Of a stretch of DNA of 45,253 bases, positions 33,742 to 42,093 are shown piece after piece (positions within the stretch are counted from its first letter, which is position 1; each line of letters starts with the position of its first letter). The stretch covers positions 1-45,253 of the forward strand of contig JAJYSW010000002.1 of NCBI GenBank assembly GCA_021793335.1, in the 5' to 3' direction. Position numbers and translations under genes: made by a program. This stretch comes from Actinomycetes bacterium (lineage in GTDB: Bacteria; Actinomycetota; Actinomycetes; Mycobacteriales; Micromonosporaceae). A model generated the notes under the pieces. That model was not told where the DNA came from, ran no database searches, and was given only the letters and a program-made list of their open reading frames with translations.

Positions 33742-35171
33742 GGAGGAGGGATCATATCAACGGCGACGACTCGCCCATCGGCGAAGCAGACCCGGTAGAC
33801 GTCGTCACGCTCGAAGAAACTGCGGGACGCCTCGTAATAACGGCACGTCGATCCGACCGGTTCGGGCAGCGCCGCCCGCGGAGGGTCGAGCATCTCCATC
33901 GGCGGCAACGACCGCTCCACCTCGGAACGGGCATCACCGACTTCGATCGCCGCGAAACGCTCGGGCGGCAGGACCGAGGCGAACGTGGCATACACGAAAT
34001 AACCGAACACGACCAGCATGATCATGCCCAGCATCGCCACCGGGATCGACCAGGCCAGACGAGTCGCCCGCCGATTCCGCCGCTCGGCCCCCGCCGCCGC
34101 GGCGGTGAGCGCGCCCAGGCGCGGCGGCCGGTCGCTATCGGCGGCGACCGACGGCATCGACACACAGGGAAGCCGCACGGTGACGGCAAAGACCGCGCCC
34201 CGCTCCACCGTCAAAACGCCGCCCAGGATCGCAACTCGGTGCCGGAGCGCGACCATGCCGTGCCCGGTCGACGCCGACGGCGGCGGCATCTGCGACACCG
34301 GGTTGCGCACGCCAAGAGACACCTCGTCCCCGACGACACCGACCGCGATCCGCACCGCCGCTCCAGGGGCGTGCTTGGCGGCGTTGGTGAGCCCCTCCTG
34401 CAGGGCTCGAAGCAGCGCGGCATGCGTGTACTCGTTGACGGCATCCTCGACTCCGGGCTCGATATCGCTGTGCACCGTGACGCCGGAGGACCGAGCGCGT
34501 TCGATGACCTCCGCCAGACGCAGACCGCTCAGCGACGCCGCGGCGCCGGACGTCCGCTCCGAGAGCAGACGGACGGTCTCGCCGAGTTCCTCGGAGGCGG
34601 CTGCGGCGTTCTCCCGGATGCGCTGCATCTCGGCTCTGGCGTGGTCCGGCAATTGCTCATCGAGGGAGAGTCGGGCGGCCTGAACGGCGATCAGCGTCAA
34701 CCGGTGCCCCAAGCCGTCGTGGATCTCGCCGGCCATGGACTCCCGCTCCCGCGCCACGGCCCGTTCGATGCGCGCATCGTGCTCTCGGGCCTCGGCGAAG
34801 GCGAGGTCCCAGCCTCGCCGAACATAGTCGCGCCTGGTCCGCAGCATGCCGGTCACCAACAGGGCCACCAGGAAGCAGCAGGCATAGGTCATCCCGGTGA
34901 CCAGCCCGAGGACCGCGTCCGACCAGGCGACCTGGCCGACCAGTGCCGCGGTGGGCAGCGCGGCGGCCACTGCGATGGCCGCGGACAGCAGATATCGCTT
35001 CGTGAACGCGAGGAGGACACCGGTGCCGACCGCGGCCGGTACCAGTACCACCGGGCCGAGGCCCGAAGACCAGAGCGAGGCCGTTGCGAAGAGCGCGCCC
35101 GCGAAAGCCGCCGCGACCGGCGACGCCACGCGGACCAGTCGGCTCGATGGCGGGGACTCGTTGTCGAACAT
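33738..35171 (-). CDS. Sensor histidine kinase with unusual extracytoplasmic C-terminal domain
   Basis: Kinase of 477 aa. Four N-terminal helices (about 15-36, 40-57, 60-80, 88-110) are followed by a HisKA_3 dimerisation domain with H151 in GEIHDGLGHRLTL and an ATPase domain with ALQEGLTNAAKHA (N263) and STGHGMVALRHR. Unusually, the chain then continues: a fifth helix (about 372-398) and a 78-residue tail with VGDARSEVERSLPPMEML and two cysteines (C443, C462), predicted outside the cell. NarL-group kinases normally end after the ATPase domain, so this tail may be a sensor. GGAGG lies only 1 nt before the ATG, an odd spacing. Confidence 0.9.
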   Translation of the reverse strand: MFDNESPPSSRLVRVASPVAAAFAGALFATASLWSSGLGPVVLVPAAVGTGVLLAFTKRYLLSAAIAVAAALPTAALVGQVAWSDAVLGLVTGMTYACCFLVALLVTGMLRTRRDYVRRGWDLAFAEAREHDARIERAVARERESMAGEIHDGLGHRLTLIAVQAARLSLDEQLPDHARAEMQRIRENAAAASEELGETVRLLSERTSGAAASLSGLRLAEVIERARSSGVTVHSDIEPGVEDAVNEYTHAALLRALQEGLTNAAKHAPGAAVRIAVGVVGDEVSLGVRNPVSQMPPPSASTGHGMVALRHRVAILGGVLTVERGAVFAVTVRLPCVSMPSVAADSDRPPRLGALTAAAAGAERRNRRATRLAWSIPVAMLGMIMLVVFGYFVYATFASVLPPERFAAIEVGDARSEVERSLPPMEMLDPPRAALPEPVGSTCRYYEASRSFFERDDVYRVCFADGRVVAVDMIPPP

Positions 35172-35206
35172 GCCTCCAATTTAGGAAGGCGCAGCGGAAG
35201 CGGACA

Positions 35207-35237
35207 CTCGCTTTCGTTAGGTCTCGGGCTCGCTTTC
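35207..35237. promoter_or_regulatory. CTCGCTTTC direct repeats between kinase and DedA genes
   Basis: CTCGCTTTC occurs at 35207-35215 and 35229-35237, 22 bases apart (two helical turns), with an inverted relative GGAAGCG just upstream (about 35196-35202). Placement in the 107-base divergent region fits a binding site for the response regulator. Confidence 0.45.
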
Positions 35238-35278
35238 ATCACTGCCGGCGGTCGCCTCGGCGCTCTAGCGTTGCCCGC

Positions 35279-35884
35279 ATGCTCGACCACTTCGTCCACC
35301 TCCTCGATCTCGCCGGTGAACACGGCGCGGCGGTCCTGGCGGTCGTCTTCATCGCCGCGGCGGCGGAAGCGGCGTTCGGTCTCGGCGCGCTCGTGCCCGC
35401 CGAGACCGCCATCGTCTTCGCCGCTCTCGCCCTTGCGCAGAGCCCGCTGCTGATCGCCGCCGTCGCCGCGGCCGCCGCGGGGGCCTTCGTCGGCGATCAT
35501 CTGGGCTTCGCCGTAGGCAGGAGGCTCGGTTCGGGCATCGTGGGCACGCGCGCAGTACGCCGGATCGGCCCCGACCGGTGGCTTGCGGCCACCGGCTTCG
35601 TCGAGCGGCACGGCACTGGGGTCATGATCGTCGCTCGGCTACTGCCCGGTGTCCGTACCGTGGTCGCGGCGGCGGCCGGGGCGGCGCGGATGCGTTATTC
35701 ACGCTTCGCCCTCGCCGCGGCCATCGCGGCCGTCGCATGGTCGTCGCTGTGGGTGCTCGGCGGTGCGGCGTTGGGCTCGGCGCTCCTCGCGTTCGCCGAC
35801 CGGGCGGCGCTGCCGGTCGCGGCGGGGGCGGCGGTCGCCGCGGTGGGCTTCCTCCTCGTCCGCCGGTTGCGGAGACGCACATGA
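35279..35884 (+). CDS. DedA-family membrane protein
   Basis: Protein of 201 aa with five or six hydrophobic segments. The family core is clear: ALVPAETAIVFAALALAQSP, then GDHLGFAVGRRLG and the conserved VARLLPGVRTVVAAAAGAARMRYSRF with its Arg and Gly-Pro residues. DedA proteins act as lipid-carrier or phospholipid transporters (undecaprenyl phosphate recycling) in other bacteria. It starts at 35279; its stop overlaps the next gene by 4 bases (ATGA), tying it to a phosphatidyltransferase. It is divergent from the two-component system. Confidence 0.9.
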   Translation: MLDHFVHLLDLAGEHGAAVLAVVFIAAAAEAAFGLGALVPAETAIVFAALALAQSPLLIAAVAAAAAGAFVGDHLGFAVGRRLGSGIVGTRAVRRIGPDRWLAATGFVERHGTGVMIVARLLPGVRTVVAAAAGAARMRYSRFALAAAIAAVAWSSLWVLGGAALGSALLAFADRAALPVAAGAAVAAVGFLLVRRLRRRT

Positions 35885-36525
35885 ACCGGGCAGGGCCGAC
35901 CTGGCGGACCGTTCCCAACCTCGTCACCGCGATCCGATTCGTGCTCGTCGTACCGGTGGTGTGGCTCCTGCTGAGCGGCGCGCAGCCGCTCGGTGCGGCC
36001 GTGCTCGCGGCGGTCTTCGGCATGACGGACTGGGTGGACGGGTTCCTCGCTCGCCGACTCGACCAGGCGAGCCGGCTCGGGAAGGTCCTCGATCCGCTCG
36101 CCGATCGGGTGGGGATCGGGTGCATCGCGATCGCCTTGGCGTTCGCGGGGGCCGCGCCTTGGGCGGTGATCGCGGTTTTTCCCGTCGTCGACATGGTCGT
36201 CGGCGGGCTCTACCTGGCGCGGCGAAGGGACGCTCGACTGGAGGTCGGCCGGCTCGGCAAGGTCCGTACCGGTGTCACAATGGCGGCGATCTTCGTCCCG
36301 GTGCTCGGCGTGAGACCGGGATTCGATGTGGTGCTCCAGCTCGGGCGGATCGGCTTGGCCGTCGGGGCGGCGCTCCACATCGGCGCCGGCTCAGGGTATG
36401 CGCGTCGGATGCTTCCGTGCGGGGCCCGGCGAGGACCGCTGGGCCGCGAATCGATCGCGTGTCCCGGTGGGGCGGGCGCAGCCGGAGCGTCCCCCACCAC
36501 GGCCGCGCGGCCGCCAAAGTCATGA
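35881..36525 (+). CDS. CDP-alcohol phosphatidyltransferase
   Basis: Membrane enzyme of 214 aa. The catalytic signature DWVDGFLARRLDQASRLGKVLDPLADR (about 50-76) is complete. N-terminal VPNLVTAIRFVLVVPVVWLLL and later helices complete the usual fold of five to six helices to about residue 175; the last 40 residues are Gly/Ala/Arg-rich and not conserved. The alcohol acceptor (glycerol phosphate, inositol phosphate or other) cannot be told from sequence. It is translationally coupled to DedA, so lipid synthesis and lipid transport are joined. A second enzyme of this family lies at 18417-19199. Confidence 0.9.
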   Translation: MNRAGPTWRTVPNLVTAIRFVLVVPVVWLLLSGAQPLGAAVLAAVFGMTDWVDGFLARRLDQASRLGKVLDPLADRVGIGCIAIALAFAGAAPWAVIAVFPVVDMVVGGLYLARRRDARLEVGRLGKVRTGVTMAAIFVPVLGVRPGFDVVLQLGRIGLAVGAALHIGAGSGYARRMLPCGARRGPLGRESIACPGGAGAAGASPTTAARPPKS

Positions 36526-36547
36526 AGAACACTACGGGCGGTGTCCA

Positions 36548-38308
36548 TCATGTATCGGCATGGCGAGCAGTGGTGCCGTCCGGATCGATGCCGTGCTCGG
36601 GGCGATCGAGCGCTGATAGCTCGTTACCGATATATATCTTTGCCTTCAGGGTGTGGCGGCCCGGTTCGAGAACGCCGCGAAGCACCGGCAGCGCCGTCCT
36701 CGGCCAGTACAGGTGCGTGCCCTCCCGAGGGCGGATCACCTCGGCCTCGCGGGAAGCGGTGCCGTCGATGATCTCGCTGCGCAGGCCCTCGCTCGTCACG
36801 ACCGCCCGGCCGTCGGCGGCCTCGACATCGTGGCCGGGAGCCGGGACGCACCAGCCGCCCTCGGCGGTGTACAGCCGCCGCTCGGTGACGATGACGTGGA
36901 CGCGGACGTGCCGGCCGTCCATCGTCCCCTCCAACGAGGTCGTCACCGACACGTCGTCCCAGGGCCGCCAGGCGACGGTCACGGCGCCGTTCTCGTCGAT
37001 GCGCCCCTCGGCACCGCCGTCGCGGCCGCGCCAGTGCCGACCGTCCTCGGAGAACACCAGTTCGCCGTCGGGCACGGCGGACTCCAAGCCGGTGCCCGGC
37101 GAGGCGTGCGAGAACGCCGCGAGCGTCGAATACGCGAACTTCGCGTACGTCGCCTGGGAACCACGGAACCCGCCCCGGTCGGCCTGGCCGTTCAACCGTG
37201 TGACGGTGCCGCCCGTATCGCGGATGTGGACGGCGCGGGCGGCCCGGTCCGGTTCGACGACCGGGCCGGGCTCGCTCGCCTCCTCGGTCCAGAACGGGTG
37301 CGCCGGCTCGGCGAGCAGCCCGGTGAAGACCTTCATCGCCCACCACGGCGAACCGGCGGTCAGGTACTGCTCGACCAGCGCGTCGTTCGGGTAGCCGCAG
37401 CCGACGGTGAGCCGGGCTTCGGGGTCGAGGATCGGACGGTCCCACCACCAGGCGAGGTGGCGGCGGGCGAAACCGGCGGCCTCGCGCCACGGGACGGCCT
37501 CGACATCCGCCGCGGCCAGAGCGCCCCACAGCGACCCCTGCGCGAAGCGGTAGCCGAGGCTGCGGCCGTAGGGCACGGCCGCGCCGTCGGCGGCGAACCA
37601 GGACCGGAACCGGCGGGCGAAGCCGGCGGCCGGCTCCACGTACCGGTCGTCGCCGCACAGCCTGTAGTGCAGGAGGGCGTAGGTGTGGAAGGCGAACGGG
37701 TTGTAGTAGTCGACCCTGCCACCGGGGCCGTCCTCGAACACCGCGTCGTCGAGGAGGAACTCCCCCACGCGGTCCAGGTGCGCGGCCGACACCGACCGGT
37801 CGCGCGCGATGCCGACGCGGTCGAGCCCGTGCCCGGCGAACACCGGGAAGTAATGCCAGTTCATGTCGGCCACAGGAGTGGCGTACGCCGCCCGGAGCCA
37901 GGCGGCGACCTTGTCTTTCGCGGTGGCCGGCAGGGGGTCCCACAGTCGCTCAGGGGCGATCGCCAGGCCCCATCCGAGGGCGGCGGCTTCGACGCAGCGC
38001 TGGCTGGTGCCGTCGGCGTCGCCGACGTACCACGCGTCCTCGGGGTCGAGGGCCCGGGTCAGGGTCGCGGCGAGCACGGCCCACTGGTCGTCGGGCACGG
38101 CGGCGGCGATTCCCGCCAGCCCCCACAGCGGCCGGGTGAGCAGCTCGAACCAGTTCTCCGCGTGGGAGTGGTTCGACATGGTCACCGGCATCAGTTCGGG
38201 ACCGCGCGCGGCCAGGTCGACCGCGGGCCGTCCCAGGGCCACCGCCGCGGTGATCCAGCCGGCGTGGGTCTGGTCCAGCGGTCCGTACATGCGCATCGGG
38301 GAGGTCAC
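36548..38308 (-). CDS. DUF2264 domain-containing protein
   Basis: Protein of 586 aa without signal peptide. The N-terminal two-thirds is an (alpha/alpha)6-type helical domain (HSHAENWFELLTRPLWGLAGI, MNWHYFPVFAGHGLDRVG, RVDYYNPFAFHTYALLHYRL, SLGYRFAQGSLWGALAAAD, CGYPNDALVEQYLTAGSPWWAMKVF) typical of DUF2264. The C-terminal third is beta-rich (WRPWDDVSVTTSLEGTMDGRHVRVHVI). Homologues sit in loci for plant polysaccharides and are suspected lyases or hydrolases, but no activity is established in what I can see. GTG start at 38308 with TACCGT 8 nt upstream and no Shine-Dalgarno, perhaps leaderless. Convergent with the CDP-alcohol phosphatidyltransferase, only 22 bases apart. Confidence 0.85.
   Translation of the reverse strand: MTSPMRMYGPLDQTHAGWITAAVALGRPAVDLAARGPELMPVTMSNHSHAENWFELLTRPLWGLAGIAAAVPDDQWAVLAATLTRALDPEDAWYVGDADGTSQRCVEAAALGWGLAIAPERLWDPLPATAKDKVAAWLRAAYATPVADMNWHYFPVFAGHGLDRVGIARDRSVSAAHLDRVGEFLLDDAVFEDGPGGRVDYYNPFAFHTYALLHYRLCGDDRYVEPAAGFARRFRSWFAADGAAVPYGRSLGYRFAQGSLWGALAAADVEAVPWREAAGFARRHLAWWWDRPILDPEARLTVGCGYPNDALVEQYLTAGSPWWAMKVFTGLLAEPAHPFWTEEASEPGPVVEPDRAARAVHIRDTGGTVTRLNGQADRGGFRGSQATYAKFAYSTLAAFSHASPGTGLESAVPDGELVFSEDGRHWRGRDGGAEGRIDENGAVTVAWRPWDDVSVTTSLEGTMDGRHVRVHVIVTERRLYTAEGGWCVPAPGHDVEAADGRAVVTSEGLRSEIIDGTASREAEVIRPREGTHLYWPRTALPVLRGVLEPGRHTLKAKIYIGNELSALDRPEHGIDPDGTTARHADT
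36620..36641. repeat. AT-rich 22-base repeat, copy B
   Basis: Matches copy A (19430-19451) at 20 of 22 positions. Here it lies inside the 3' end of the DUF2264 gene, encoding KIYIGNE, and is followed on the minus strand by a small CGAGC/GCTCG stem. Confidence 0.55.
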
Positions 38309-38347
38309 ATCGCAGAACGGTACCGCGGTTGCACCAGCTTGGGTTTT

Positions 38348-38375
38348 CTGTGGGCGTGCCGCGGCGCGCCCACAG
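38348..38375 (-). terminator. Stem-loop after the second DedA gene
   Basis: CTGTGGGCG (38348-38356) and CGCCCACAG (38367-38375) form a 9-bp stem directly after the stop codon at 38378. No T tract follows on the minus strand. Confidence 0.6.
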
Positions 38376-38377
38376 CC

Positions 38378-38944
38378 TCACCGGGCCGGTGCTTCGACCG
38401 TCCGGCCCTTGAACCACCAGCCCAGGGTGATGCTGCCGGCGGCGATCGAGGTCATGGTCGTGACCACCGACAGCGGCCCGGGGCCGAAGATCCATCCGAT
38501 CAGCAGGCCCATGCCGACCATGTAGCAGGCCCACAGGACCCCGGCCACCGCCGCCATGAGGCCGTGGCGGTAATCGGGGACGGCCGTGGCCGCCCACGCC
38601 AGTGCCGTCCGCCCGGCGGGCAGGAACCGGGCGACCAGCGTGGTCGGCCCCGGGTGGCGCATCAGCGTCGCCCGCAGCCGGGCCTCCAGGGCGGCGACCT
38701 TCGCCGATCCGAAGAACGGCCGCCGCCACTTGACCCTGGTGAGTCGCAGTGCCCGGTAACCGAGGACGTCGCCCAGCCACGAGGCCGTCGCCGCGCAGAG
38801 GACGAGGCCCACGATCAGAGCGGTGTTCCCGACCAGGAATCCGGCCAGCGCCGCGATCGTGGTGGCGCTCGGGAGCATGGGCACGAAGAAATCTGCGATG
38901 ACGAGCGCGGCCAGCAGCAGGGCCACGGTCAGCAGGGGGAGCAT
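38378..38944 (-). CDS. DedA-family membrane protein (second copy)
   Basis: Protein of 188 aa from MLPLLTVALLLAALVIADFFVPMLPSATT. It shows the family segments GDVLGYRALRLTRVKWRRPFFGSAKVAALEARLRATLMRHPGPTTLVARFLPAGRTALAWAATAVPDYRHGLMAAV, with the conserved Arg/Pro/Gly pattern (ARFLPAGRT), and a final amphipathic tail. It lies downstream of the MMPL gene on the same strand but is separated by a 10-bp stem-loop, so read-through would be limited. Distinct in sequence from the DedA at 35279. Likely lipid carrier transport; substrate unknown. Confidence 0.87.
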   Translation of the reverse strand: MLPLLTVALLLAALVIADFFVPMLPSATTIAALAGFLVGNTALIVGLVLCAATASWLGDVLGYRALRLTRVKWRRPFFGSAKVAALEARLRATLMRHPGPTTLVARFLPAGRTALAWAATAVPDYRHGLMAAVAGVLWACYMVGMGLLIGWIFGPGPLSVVTTMTSIAAGSITLGWWFKGRTVEAPAR

Positions 38945-38960
38945 CACGGTGCGTTCTCGA

Positions 38961-38988
38961 CGGGGCGGGGCCGGGCGGCCCCGCCCCG
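38961..38988 (-). terminator. Stem-loop after the MMPL gene
   Basis: Perfect 10-bp G/C stem (38961-38970 with 38979-38988, 8-nt loop) starting 5 bases after the MMPL stop codon and lying before the DedA start. Confidence 0.7.
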
Positions 38989-38993
38989 GGCCG

Positions 38994-41234
38994 CTATTTC
39001 GCCGCGCCGACGAGCTCGCGCTCGCCGGTCTTCGCATCGTCGGCGAGCCGGTGCTGCAACTGCTCGCCTTCGACGTCCATGTTCGGCAGGATGCGGTCGA
39101 GCCACTTGGGGATCCACCAGCCGGAGCGGCCCAGGATCGACATGACCGCCGGGATGATCACCATGCGCACCACGAACGCGTCGAACGCGACGGCCGCGGC
39201 CAGGCCGAAGCCCATCGAGGCGATCAGGGATTCCCCGCTGAAGATGAACGCGGCGAACACGCTGATCATGATGAGCGCCGCGGCCACGACCACACGGGAA
39301 GAGTGCGCGTAGCCCTCCTGGATCGCGGACTTGGGGTCCGCGCCGTGGACGTACGCTTCACGCACACGGGTGAACAGGAAGATCTGGTAGTCCATCGCGA
39401 GGCCGAAGACCAGGCCGATCATGATGATCGGCATGACCGACATGATCGGTCCGGGCTGTTCGACGTTCATCAGGTCCGAGGCCCAGCCCCACTGGTAGAC
39501 GGCGACGAGCGCGCCGAGGGCGGCGAAGACGCTCAGCATGAATCCGAGCGTGGCCGTGACCGGCACCAGGATCGAGCGGAACACCAGCAGCAGGATCAGC
39601 GTCGCGAGGCCGACGACGATGAGCAGGTACGGCACGAGCGCGTCGTTGAGGCTGTCGGAGATGTCGATGTTGATGGCGGTCGCCCCGGTGACCGACCAGT
39701 CGGCCGCCGCGTCGTCGGCGAGGAGGTCGCGGAGGTCGTGGACGAGCCGGTTGGTCGCCTCGTCGGCCGGAGCGGTCTGGGGGATGACGGTCACCAGGAC
39801 GGTGTCGCCGTCCTCGTTCGGCATGGCCGGGCCGACGACGGCGATGCCGTCGAGGCCGTTCAGGTCCTCGGTGACCTGCTGGGCGGCCGCGAAGGGATCG
39901 GCGGTCTCGGCGAGGTCGCCGACGATGAGCAGCTGACCGTTGAATCCGGCGCCGAAACCCTCGCTGATCAGGTCGTAAGCCTGGCGTTGAGTGGTCTCCT
40001 CGCCGAACGAGCCCGCGTCGGGCAGCCCGAGTTCGAGATCGGCGGCGGGGATCGCGATCACGCTGAGGCCGACGACGCCGAGCAGACCGACGAGGACGGG
40101 GCGGCGCGTGACGAGGCGGCCCCAGCGGCGGCCGCCGTTGGGCTTCTCGTCGTGGCGGCCCTCGGCGATGCGGTTGCGCTGGCGGCGTGTGAAGACGCGC
40201 TTGCCGGCGAAGGAGGCGAACGCCGGGAGCAGGGTCACGGCGATGATCACGGCGATGAGGACGGTGATGGCGGCGGCGACGGCCATCTCGGTCAGGAACG
40301 GGATGTTCACGACCGACAGGCCCAGCAGCGCGACGATGACGGTGAGTCCGGCGAAGAACACCGCCGAACCGGCGGTGCCGACGGCCCGGCCCATCGCCTC
40401 GGCGCGGGTCTTGCGGTTCTCGACCTCGCCGAGGGCGGCGAGTTCATTGCGGTAGCGAGAGAGGATGAACAGCGCGTAGTCGATGCCGACGGCCAGGCCG
40501 ATCATGGTGGCCAGCATGCCGGTGGACTCGCTGACGTTCATGAACGCGGTGGCGGCGGTGATCGCGGCCGTGGTGAGCGCGACGCCCAGGACCGCGGTGA
40601 TGATCGGCAGGCCGGCGGCGATCAGCGCGCCGAAGGTGATGATGAGGACCAGCAGGGCCACGGCGATGCCGATGAGCTCGGTGGAGCCGACCTCGGGGAT
40701 GGCCTGGAGGACGTCGCCGCCGACCTCGATGCGCAGGCCCTGGGCCGCGGCGTCGTCGACGGCGTCCTGAAGGTAGTCGACGGTCCGGTCTTCGAGCTCC
40801 ATCGCCGGGGCGGTGTAGGCGACCTGCATGACGGCGATGGACTGGTCCTCGGGGGAGATCATGCCGATCGGGTTGCCCTCGGGGTCGACTGCGAAGGGGC
40901 TGGTGACGCTGTCGATCTGGGGGGATTCGGCCATGGTCGCGGCCAGCGCCTCGATGAGGGCCGCGTTGTCCTCGTCGAGGACGGTCTCGCCCTCGGCGGC
41001 CTGGAAGACGATGCTCGCGGAGGCGCCGTCGGCGCTCATCTGGGGGAAGCGTTCTTCGAGCAGGTCGAACGCCTCCTGTGATTCGGTGCCGGGGAGGACG
41101 AACTCGGGGTTGGTCTCCTGTTCCAGGGCGGCCGCTGCGGCGGCGACGCCGCCGATGACGAGGACCCAGACGGCGAGGACGAGCCACCGCAGTCTGAATG
41201 ACCCTCTGCCGAGACGGTAGAGGAAGGTTGCCAC
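38994..41234 (-). CDS. MMPL-family (RND superfamily) transporter
   Basis: Large exporter of 746 aa with 11-12 helices: one near residues 17-37, then a soluble domain (about 45-165: ETNPEFVLPGTESQEAFDLLEERFPQMSADGASASIVF), five helices, a second soluble domain (about 385-500) and five more. GLAVGIDYALFILSRYRNE and its second-half counterpart MIGLVFGLAMDYQIFLFTRVREAY carry the Asp/Tyr pair used for proton coupling. The GTG start is preceded by GGAG at 8 nt. MMPL proteins export lipids, siderophores or drugs. The TetR gene lies 168 bases upstream on the same strand, so this is probably a drug- or lipid-responsive export unit. Confidence 0.93.
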   Translation of the reverse strand: MATFLYRLGRGSFRLRWLVLAVWVLVIGGVAAAAAALEQETNPEFVLPGTESQEAFDLLEERFPQMSADGASASIVFQAAEGETVLDEDNAALIEALAATMAESPQIDSVTSPFAVDPEGNPIGMISPEDQSIAVMQVAYTAPAMELEDRTVDYLQDAVDDAAAQGLRIEVGGDVLQAIPEVGSTELIGIAVALLVLIITFGALIAAGLPIITAVLGVALTTAAITAATAFMNVSESTGMLATMIGLAVGIDYALFILSRYRNELAALGEVENRKTRAEAMGRAVGTAGSAVFFAGLTVIVALLGLSVVNIPFLTEMAVAAAITVLIAVIIAVTLLPAFASFAGKRVFTRRQRNRIAEGRHDEKPNGGRRWGRLVTRRPVLVGLLGVVGLSVIAIPAADLELGLPDAGSFGEETTQRQAYDLISEGFGAGFNGQLLIVGDLAETADPFAAAQQVTEDLNGLDGIAVVGPAMPNEDGDTVLVTVIPQTAPADEATNRLVHDLRDLLADDAAADWSVTGATAINIDISDSLNDALVPYLLIVVGLATLILLLVFRSILVPVTATLGFMLSVFAALGALVAVYQWGWASDLMNVEQPGPIMSVMPIIMIGLVFGLAMDYQIFLFTRVREAYVHGADPKSAIQEGYAHSSRVVVAAALIMISVFAAFIFSGESLIASMGFGLAAAVAFDAFVVRMVIIPAVMSILGRSGWWIPKWLDRILPNMDVEGEQLQHRLADDAKTGERELVGAAK

Positions 41235-41402
41235 TGGTGGGTGCTCCGTTCGTGATCGGTATCCGGTCTCACCGGTGTTCGGGTGTGATGGCGGGGCCGG
41301 ATGAGCGGTGTTCGTCGCCGACGTCGTTGGCGGCGGGTTTCCTGGTGTCGTCGTGTGCCTGCGCTCATCGCCGCGGACCGAGGCCGCGGCGGAGCGCTTC
41401 GG

Positions 41403-42020
41403 TTATGGATAGGGGGGAGTCGTGGGGCCGGTGAGGCCGGATTCGAAGGCCGCGAACGCCCGGGTGATGACCTCGGCGAGCGGGGCTTCGTCGGGGTGGG
41501 CGATCCAGTGGTCGTTGGCGACCTTCATCGCGATGAGGGCCGCGCCGAGGACGAGTCGGGGGTGCATGTCGTCTTCGGCCGCGCCGGTGGCCTCCGTGAC
41601 GATGTCGAGGGCTTCGGTGAAGAACGTGAGGAACTGCGTCGCCTGGTGGGAGATCAGGGAGGGCGAGGCGTGGATCAGTTGCTCTTTGCGCTGCAGTAGT
41701 TCGATGCTGTAGCGCTCGTCGACGCGGACGCTGATGCAGGCGTCGCGCAGGGCCTGCCACACGGGACGGTCGCGGACGCGGTCCCGGAGGGCCGCGAGCG
41801 TCTGCGCGACGACCTCGTTGAAGTCGTGGAGCAGCGCGGCTTCCTTGTTCTGGAAGTAGTTGTGGAAGGTCCGGGTGGACACGCCGGCCTCGGCGGCGAT
41901 GTCGTCGGCGGTGACCGCGTCGAGGCCGCCCTTCTCGACGGCCAGGCGCATGGTCGCGTGGCTGAGGGCCGCCTGGGTGGCGGCCTTCTTCCGTTCGCGC
42001 AGTCCGGATCGGTCGGCCAT
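41403..42020 (-). CDS. TetR-family regulator next to MMPL exporter
   Basis: Regulator of 205 aa. The N-terminal helix-turn-helix (about 10-58) reads RKKAATQAALSHATMRLAVEKGGLDAVTADDIAAEAGVSTRTFHNYFQNKEAALL, and the C-terminal all-helical ligand domain follows, with FLTFFTEALDIV near its middle. It starts at 42020; a TAGCGT -10 box ends 6 nt before the ATG, so the mRNA is probably leaderless. Two palindromes upstream are candidate operators. Probably represses itself and the MMPL gene until an exported compound binds. Confidence 0.92.
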   Translation of the reverse strand: MADRSGLRERKKAATQAALSHATMRLAVEKGGLDAVTADDIAAEAGVSTRTFHNYFQNKEAALLHDFNEVVAQTLAALRDRVRDRPVWQALRDACISVRVDERYSIELLQRKEQLIHASPSLISHQATQFLTFFTEALDIVTEATGAAEDDMHPRLVLGAALIAMKVANDHWIAHPDEAPLAEVITRAFAAFESGLTGPTTPPYP

Positions 42021-42026
42021 GGGGCA

Positions 42027-42068
42027 ACGCTAACCGCTGCTGTCGCCGTTCACAACATTCACTGAATG
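42027..42068 (-). promoter_or_regulatory. tetR promoter with adjacent palindromic operator
   Basis: -10 TAGCGT (42027-42032) lies 6 nt from the ATG, with a 17-bp spacer to -35 TTGTGA (42050-42055). Immediately upstream is the perfect 13-bp palindrome CATTCACTGAATG (42056-42068), suited to a TetR dimer. Confidence 0.6.
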
Positions 42069-42072
42069 AAAG

Positions 42073-42089
42073 TTTGCAGAAAGTGCAAA
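42073..42089. promoter_or_regulatory. Second palindrome upstream of tetR
   Basis: TTTGCA-gaaag-TGCAAA, a perfect 6-bp inverted repeat 4 bases beyond the first palindrome and 4 bases from the lactonase stop codon. It may be a second operator or a small stem-loop ending the lactonase transcript. Confidence 0.45.
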
Positions 42090-42093
42090 TTGT

